Assembly: GCA_021771695.1 (NCBI GenBank)
Contig: JAETON010000005.1
Coordinates: 55,776-119,775 of the forward strand
DNA: 64,000 nt
Direction: 5' to 3'
DNA from: Lachnospiraceae bacterium
Lineage (GTDB): Bacteria > Bacillota > Clostridia > Lachnospirales > Lachnospiraceae
In this document: piece by piece, positions 59,692 through 64,000 of the stretch
Numbering within the stretch: position 1 is the first letter of the stretch
How the letters are laid out: each line of letters begins with the position of its first letter
Translations under genes and position numbers: made by a program
The notes under the pieces: model-generated
The model's database searches: none
Told to the model about the DNA's origin: nothing
Seen by the model: only the letters and a program-made list of their open reading frames with translations

Positions 59692-59709
59692 GCCTATCCT
59701 CCAAAAATA

Positions 59710-60330
59710 TCATTCATAAGTATCTAAATAGTGCTGTAGTTTCTCTGCTAATTTCCCGATATGTACACCATCTACAAAAGAATGATGTACTTGTACTGAA
59801 AATGGCAGCAAAGTTTTACCACCCCTTTCATAATATTTACCCCAATCAAATAGAGGCGTCGCATTATCTTTTTTACCCGAATCGGTGTGAGAAATATGAG
59901 TAAAACTCACCCAAGGGAAAGCGGAAAACTGGAATACATCATTTCCTAATGGAGCCGTAAAATACTCTTTTTGTTCTTTTTCAGTTCGAGCCGCCACCGC
60001 CACATATTCTTCCAGCGTATCTTGCATTTCCACATTTACAACTTTGAATAACTCCGTTTCCTTATTCAGATAAGTAAATGCTGTGTTAATTCTTTCAAAT
60101 TCAACAGGCTCACCATCTACAAAACGGTATCGGAACTCTTTGATCTCATTTGCACATTTTGAAACAGCAAATACAAAGGAAAATGTAAAGGAGTAACCTT
60201 TCCATCTGATTTGCGACAAAAAATTGGTGATATCAAGGTTAAAACTCACACAATACTGTGGTTGTATACTGTCTCGAAACACTTGATAGTGAAGGGTTCT
60301 TTCCCATGTAGACAAATCAATCTTCTTCAT
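59710..60330 (-). CDS. Chloramphenicol O-acetyltransferase-like protein (CatA type)
   Basis: The 206-residue protein starts MKKIDLSTWERTLHYQVFRD and carries the catalytic HHxxxDG motif in FSVQVHHSFVDGVHIGKL and FAVSKCANEIKEFRYRFVDGE. Length (CatA about 207-219) and layout fit type A chloramphenicol acetyltransferases, which inactivate the drug with acetyl-CoA. The family also contains members from gut clostridia that are distant and may act on other acceptors, so resistance is only possible. Confidence 0.88.
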   Translation of the reverse strand: MKKIDLSTWERTLHYQVFRDSIQPQYCVSFNLDITNFLSQIRWKGYSFTFSFVFAVSKCANEIKEFRYRFVDGEPVEFERINTAFTYLNKETELFKVVNVEMQDTLEEYVAVAARTEKEQKEYFTAPLGNDVFQFSAFPWVSFTHISHTDSGKKDNATPLFDWGKYYERGGKTLLPFSVQVHHSFVDGVHIGKLAEKLQHYLDTYE

Positions 60331-60431
60331 TTCATCATACCTCCTAAAATTGTTATATCGAGAATCTTATTTTCACTCTGATTATATTCCTTTATTTGTA
60401 TTATGTTAATCGGTTATATGATGTCTTTATT

Positions 60432-60470
60432 TAAAAAAATATAGGCTCCTGTCTCATGGGCAAGAACCTA
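60432..60470 (-). terminator. Terminator after the FadR-type regulator
   Basis: On the minus strand AGGTTCTTG pairs with CAGGAGCCT (with G-U pairs) around CCCATGAGA, followed by TATATTTTTTT. Confidence 0.65.
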
Positions 60471-60475
60471 AAATA

Positions 60476-61135
60476 TTAATCAAGTCCTAATTCTTTCATT
60501 GCGTGCATAATGTGAATCTCCATAGCATTTTTTGCACCCTCTGCATTACGCTGTTCCAAAAATTCCATAATCATTCTATGGTCATTGATTGTATCTCTAA
60601 TGGCTTTATCACTCTGTAAAGATAAATATACACCCTTTGAAATCGCCTGATATAAAATCGGCATGAGTTTATTCATAAATTCATTATGGGTTGCCTGTGC
60701 AATCGCCTTATGGAAAGAATGTTCATCATCTGTTCTGTCTTGATGATTACTGATTTCTTTTTCTACCTTTTTGCCAAACTCTACGATTCTCTTTATCTCA
60801 GAATCCGTTGCCCTTAACGCAGCATAATAGGCAGCCTCCGGTTCAAATATCAAACGCATTTCATATAAATCTTTTGCATTGACCTTTATGTTTGATAACT
60901 GTTCTATATCCTGCTGCTTTTTAAACGCATTTTCTTTGACGTATGTACCTTTCCCTCTTTGAATTTCCAATATATCCAAAGCAACCAAAATACGAATTGC
61001 CTCCCGCAAAGTTGTACGACTAACGTTTAATTCTTTTGATAAATCCAGTTCGTTTGGTAATTTATCGCCGATACCAAATCTCTTTTCAATTGTTATCATG
61101 GATAAAATATTGTCTGCAACATCTTGTGATAACAT
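60476..61135 (-). CDS. FadR-subfamily GntR transcriptional regulator
   Basis: The 219-residue protein starts MLSQDVADNILSMITIEKRF with the GntR winged helix (GDKLPNELDLSKELNVSRTTLREAIRILVALDILEIQRGKGTYV) and an all-helical FCD domain (LYEMRLIFEPEAAYYAAL, HSFHKAIAQATHN, HRMIMEFLEQRNAEGAKNAMEIHIMHAM) with likely metal-binding histidines. Such proteins sense carboxylates or sugar acids. No obvious target operon is adjacent, which is unusual; it may have lost its partners at the nearby integration scar. Confidence 0.92.
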   Translation of the reverse strand: MLSQDVADNILSMITIEKRFGIGDKLPNELDLSKELNVSRTTLREAIRILVALDILEIQRGKGTYVKENAFKKQQDIEQLSNIKVNAKDLYEMRLIFEPEAAYYAALRATDSEIKRIVEFGKKVEKEISNHQDRTDDEHSFHKAIAQATHNEFMNKLMPILYQAISKGVYLSLQSDKAIRDTINDHRMIMEFLEQRNAEGAKNAMEIHIMHAMKELGLD

Positions 61136-61428
61136 TTTGTTCCCTCACATATCTTTTATATCTTTTTTCATATTATACTATGCCTGGTAATCAAATTCAA
61201 ATCTCTCTAAGACCTTATTTTCTGGGCATTTTCAGCCTTTATTTACTTAATCTTGACATCAATACAACCGTTTCAACATGAGTACCAAATTAAAACATAT
61301 CCCCACAAAATCACGGAAATATGGACAATTTTTCTGCAGTACTAACACTGCTCGTACATCCCTTTTCCCACAAAAATATATTTAATACTCATTTTTACAC
61401 CATTTATTATCTTCCGCTGTTTCCTACT
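61136..61428. other. Intergenic region with att-like rlmD 3'-end scar
   Basis: No complete gene. The minus strand between 61283 and 61240 reads THVETVVLMSRLSK and a stop, which is the usual end of clostridial RlmD, but stops precede it. TACAACCGTTTCAACATG (plus strand, 61263-61280) recurs with one mismatch in the core at 63312-63329. The remainder is AT-rich without recognised features. Confidence 0.55.
61262..61283 (-). repeat. att-like direct repeat, distal copy
   Basis: Of 22 bases 19 match the sequence at 63311-63332 in the same orientation. Both encode THVETVV at the end of RlmD. It probably marks one end of an integrated segment. Confidence 0.6.
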
Positions 61429-62478
61429 TTATAAAGTCTGCTTTCCATTTTCTTCTAATTCCATCAAAAACTTATCATAATCAGACATAAATAGTCTATC
61501 TTGTACAATACGATATTTTTCAAATTCTGTTTCTGCATGGAGTTTTGCCTGCTCTGCACTAATCTTACCTGCACCTATAAGTATCTCGTTTCCGTTAAAT
61601 TCCAGAAAACCATCCAACCGCTTTGCCCAATCTTCCATACTCATCGGAATGTGACGTTCTGCCTGCAATTCCGCATAATCAAGATATAAAGATACAATCC
61701 TTTCCATATAGGACATTTCTTTGTCACTCAAATAATTCTTTGCGATTGACACATCAGCTTTTACAATTTTTCCATTTGGAGCTGCTTCCCATGTAGACAA
61801 TCCCATATGTTCCTTCTCCGCATTAGCCCGTTCAACAATAAGTTCTGCTGCCGTATGTCTATGAACAGCCCAATGCATTTTATTTTGTACGGTCTGGAAA
61901 AAGCGTCTGGTAGTCCCTGCATCCTTATCATAATCAAAAGCAGTGGCATATAGGTCAGTAATCTTTTGATAAAATTTACGCTCTGAAAGCCTTATCTCAC
62001 GAATGTTCTCTAACTGCCGCTCAAAATACTCATCTGTGAACATATGACCTTTTTTTAAACGTTCTTTATCCATTGTCCAACCCTGAATGGTATAATCTTT
62101 AACGATTTGTCCCGACCATTTCCGAAAACGAACCGCTCGGTCATTATTAACCTTAAATCCAACAGCAATAATCATCTGCAAATTATAATGGATAACTTCA
62201 CGGTTTACCTGTCTTGTTCCTTCCGTTTGAACTATTCGGAATTTCCGAATAGTTGCTTCCTCAATAAGCTCACCATCACCATATATCTTCTTAATATGCT
62301 CATTTATTGTCGGCAAACTTACGTCATAAAGCTGCGCCATCATTCTCTGCGTCAGCCATATATTCTCATCCTCATAGCGCATTTCCATGCTATCTGCGTT
62401 ATCTCCAATAGATGCAACATACGTCAGATATTCAGCTGCCGAGCTATGAATGGCCATCTCACTTTTCTTTTTTGTCAT
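61429..62478 (-). CDS. RhuM family protein (virulence-associated, Fic-island type)
   Basis: The start is probably the second ATG of MMTKKKSEMAIHSS (AGGAGG six bases upstream), giving 349 residues. The N-terminal half is the RhuM domain: NIWLTQRMMAQLYDVSLPTINEHIKKIYGDGEL, then REVIHYNLQMIIAVGFKVNNDRAVRFRKWS. The C-terminal half has LSERKFYQKITDLYATAFDYD and LYLDYAELQAERHIPMSMEDWAKRLDGFLEFNG. RhuM-like proteins occur in genomic islands and next to restriction or toxin systems; the HTH-like N-terminus suggests a regulator or antitoxin role, not shown. It lies within the rlmD scar. Confidence 0.9.
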   Translation of the reverse strand: MTKKKSEMAIHSSAAEYLTYVASIGDNADSMEMRYEDENIWLTQRMMAQLYDVSLPTINEHIKKIYGDGELIEEATIRKFRIVQTEGTRQVNREVIHYNLQMIIAVGFKVNNDRAVRFRKWSGQIVKDYTIQGWTMDKERLKKGHMFTDEYFERQLENIREIRLSERKFYQKITDLYATAFDYDKDAGTTRRFFQTVQNKMHWAVHRHTAAELIVERANAEKEHMGLSTWEAAPNGKIVKADVSIAKNYLSDKEMSYMERIVSLYLDYAELQAERHIPMSMEDWAKRLDGFLEFNGNEILIGAGKISAEQAKLHAETEFEKYRIVQDRLFMSDYDKFLMELEENGKQTL

Positions 62479-62550
62479 CATGTTCCTCCTAATGCAATTT
62501 TTCATCGTTACTCAAACACCAAAACCGCCTTTGTCTGCCAAGTTCAGATT

Positions 62551-62955
62551 TTATTTATATAAATCCTTTCTAAGTCGCATCACCAACACATTAAACTGTT
62601 TTTCATTTTGTTGTTGGATAAATTTTTCTACTTCTTTCGTCAAACCGTCATCCTTGGAAATTAGCTTCAGCTTAGGAATTGCCATTTTCAAATCATTTAT
62701 TGCATTATTTCTATTTTCATCATCCGATAATTCTTGTATATTATATCTGGCAACTCCTAATGAAAATTTGGCTTCAGCAGGAAAAAGTACAATTTGTGCA
62801 AATACAATTATTGATTCATACACTCTCTTTTTTTCGTCAAATATATATTTCTTTTTTTCCTGCATCGGCTGAAAAATGAAAGTAGATAAAATTAATGTAA
62901 TCAGAGAAGAACCCAATATGCTAATAACTATTGATATTACATTATCTATACTCAT
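62551..62955 (-). CDS. Membrane-anchored protein of unknown function
   Basis: The 134-residue protein starts MSIDNVISIVISILGSSLIT with one N-terminal membrane helix (about 4-28), followed by a helical, charged cytoplasmic part (QEKKKYIFDEKKRVYESIIVFAQ, LSDDENRNNAINDLKMAIPKLKLISKDDGLTKEVEKFIQ). I do not recognise the family. It lies 72 bases upstream of the RhuM gene on the same strand, within the segment bounded by att-like repeats, so it is probably island cargo. Confidence 0.7.
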   Translation of the reverse strand: MSIDNVISIVISILGSSLITLILSTFIFQPMQEKKKYIFDEKKRVYESIIVFAQIVLFPAEAKFSLGVARYNIQELSDDENRNNAINDLKMAIPKLKLISKDDGLTKEVEKFIQQQNEKQFNVLVMRLRKDLYK

Positions 62956-62978
62956 GTCTCTAATCTCCCAAATACATA

Positions 62979-63350
62979 TCAGATAACCTCAAAATGCTTC
63001 AGAGCATCTTTGATTGCTTCCACCTTTTCTGGGGTCGGATGCTTTCTCGGATGTTTCAATTCTTCTACCGCATTAGGAGCATCAAACATCGGCAATCCTA
63101 AATCCCTCTTGACCTCTGCGATATATGCAGTGTGTACTTTGAAGCCGTATTTGGCTTCTATGTACTCCTGGATCATCCTATAAGTAACTCTCTTTTTCGG
63201 CTTGTACACTTCGGCTCTCTTAGCAATATTATCAAGCGGTACTTTGTCCTCACCCTCGCCAAACTCCACTTTTACGTTGATTACGCTGTCAGGTTTTTTG
63301 TGGGAAAGCATTACAACCGTCTCAACATGCGTTGAAAGTTCTTCCTTATA
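62979..63350 (-). pseudogene. RlmD C-terminal fragment with element-type extension
   Basis: The minus-strand frame from an in-frame TAG at 63351 reads YKEELSTHVETVVMLSHKKPD, then an extension INVKVEFGEGEDKVPLDNIA... ending KDALKHFEVI. The first part is the very end of RlmD (23S rRNA m5U1939 methyltransferase); the approximately 100-residue extension is what I recall attached to RlmD or to fragments of it where a mobile element has inserted. No methyltransferase domain precedes it, so it is a remnant, though translation from the internal ATG near 63311 (MLSHKKPD) is possible and gives the 110-residue ORF of the track. Confidence 0.65.
63311..63332 (-). repeat. att-like direct repeat, proximal copy
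   Basis: This matches the distal copy at 61262-61283 in 19 of 22 bases, same orientation. It lies at the junction of the RlmD end and the extension, as expected for an attachment site. Confidence 0.6.
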
Positions 63351-63396
63351 CTAAATAGCGAAATATCGCCCTCTTTTTGCTATTTGGTATGATTTG
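63348..63396. repeat. Inverted repeat near the integration scar
   Basis: ATACTAAATAGC and GCTATTTGGTAT form a 12-bp inverted repeat with one mismatch (about 63348-63391), with GCGAAATATCGC inside. The next 60 bases contain three GAACNCC-like repeats. It could be a regulatory or recombination site of the adjacent element. Confidence 0.45.
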
Positions 63397-63470
63397 AACC
63401 CTTCTTTCACGGAGTCTGAACACCTTTGAACCCCACCATTTTCTCATGCTCCTACGAAATCCATTTTAAC

Positions 63471-63983
63471 CTATTCTTCCTCATCCATTAACAGTTTCAG
63501 CACCCAACATGGAACTACTGACGGACGTTTTCTTTCCTTCAGGCAAAGGGCAATTTTCTCCGCATCTTCTTCTCGCCAGAAACGGTCACGCTTATAACAT
63601 TCCCGATTACAGTAACTTTGCCGGGATGCTCTACTCGTAAAAGTCTTACCACAGTAAGCGCATTTATGTTCGTAAATTTTAAATACGACATTACGATTAT
63701 CCCACTCCCTTCTGCACTGTTCACAGCAGAATTTTCTTCTCCTTCCTGTTACCGGCTGTTCCAGAAACGCCCCACAGTTTTTGCATGTTATGATACCATC
63801 GCCACGGATTGCAGGCAGTTCCGGTTTTTCCGTAATTTTACCATATCTGTAGCCATCCAATCCGATTTTTCTACAATAACATCGGACCTGATCTCTGGTA
63901 ACATTAAGTGCTGTGGCTATTGTCCGGTATCCCCAACCTAACCTTCGTAATCTCTCAACTTCCTGCTTTTGTTCTTCTGTCAT
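63471..63983 (-). CDS. HTH/zinc-ribbon protein of mobile-element type
   Basis: From the ATG at 63983 (AGGAG nine bases upstream) the protein has 170 residues; a TTG two codons earlier is an alternative. The N-terminus is a resolvase-like HTH (EQKQEVERLRRLGWGYRTIATALNVTRDQVRCYCRKIGLDG). Two zinc-ribbon units follow: CKNCGAFLEQPVTGRRRKFCCEQC and CAYCGKTFTSRASRQSYCNREC. I know such proteins from integrated elements of clostridia, often near serine recombinases, but cannot name a family. It suggests that the window continues into an element or its remains. Confidence 0.75.
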   Translation of the reverse strand: MTEEQKQEVERLRRLGWGYRTIATALNVTRDQVRCYCRKIGLDGYRYGKITEKPELPAIRGDGIITCKNCGAFLEQPVTGRRRKFCCEQCRREWDNRNVVFKIYEHKCAYCGKTFTSRASRQSYCNRECYKRDRFWREEDAEKIALCLKERKRPSVVPCWVLKLLMDEEE

Positions 63984-64000
63984 TCGCAATCACTCCTTTT

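Noticed and set aside
1-64000. CRISPR array, tRNA or rRNA genes
   Set aside because: No regular repeat-spacer series was seen and no tRNA- or rRNA-like sequences were noticed on reading; a covariance-model scan was not possible here.

Overview
The window looks like chromosomal DNA of an anaerobic, low-GC Firmicute of the Lachnospiraceae type (Clostridia); I cannot name genus or species. This rests on the AT-rich sequence, AGGAGG-type ribosome binding sites, a T-box aspS leader, an MraZ-RsmH start of the division cluster, a glycyl radical enzyme, rubredoxin, oxygen-sensitive ferredoxin genes with Crp/Fnr partners, and secreted proteins with SH3/NlpC, transglutaminase and InlB-type repeats.

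Layout. (1) 1-5.0 kb: rsmH (cut by the window edge), mraZ with a phased array of MraZ boxes, lgt, divergent ychF, a secreted NlpC/P60 hydrolase and a decayed Rpn/PD-(D/E)XK-type gene. (2) 5.1-18.6 kb, all on the minus strand: a fructan locus. DeoR regulator, HAD phosphatase, sugar-binding protein, histidine kinase, NarL-type response regulator and a second solute-binding protein are followed, after a strong terminator hairpin, by a mannose-family PTS (EIIA, EIIB, EIIC, EIID), a small membrane protein and a 1442-residue secreted GH32 fructanase. The logic resembles B. subtilis levDEFG-sacC and the streptococcal LevQRST four-component sensor, with a differently built set of sensors. (3) 18.6-22.3 kb: an unexplained plus-strand transcribed-looking stretch, a secreted transglutaminase-like protein, and a double-NUDIX protein. 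(4) 22.3-27.4 kb: glycyl radical enzyme, its activase, a fructose-6-phosphate-aldolase-like transaldolase and a DeoR regulator; by analogy with E. coli YbiW/PflD plus FsaA/FsaB this may be an anhydrohexitol phosphate route. (5) 27.5-35.9 kb: MATE pump, small membrane protein with a YbjQ-type protein, rubredoxin divergent from a Crp/Fnr regulator, sfsA, CDF transporter, a SsuBC-like ABC pair without binding protein, and a roughly 200-bp direct duplication enclosing a DUF1349 gene.

(6) 36-47 kb: threonine aldolase, an AGCS symporter behind an attenuator-like leader, citrate synthase divergent from a MarR regulator, PHP phosphoesterase, GNAT, EamA transporter and AraC regulator, a HEAT/THUMP/methyltransferase fusion, a deoC relic, a ferredoxin divergent from a second Crp/Fnr regulator. 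(7) 47-57.6 kb: aspS with T-box, NADH oxidase-like flavoprotein, glycogen debranching enzyme, FAD protein, MATE pump divergent from a PadR regulator, and a SpoU methyltransferase. (8) 57.6-64 kb: accessory region with small enzymes, a chloramphenicol-acetyltransferase-like gene, a FadR-type regulator, then a scar of integration into an rlmD 3' end: two near-identical att-like sequences bracket an rlmD-tail fragment, an unknown membrane protein and a RhuM-family protein, with a HTH/zinc-ribbon protein beyond.

A recurring theme is regulator-target pairs with clean self-contained operators: MraZ boxes, DeoR repeats, two Crp/Fnr palindromes, MarR and PadR palindromes, all overlapping recognisable -35/-10 promoters. 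All promoter, operator and terminator calls are from reading the sequence by eye; no folding or database search was run.
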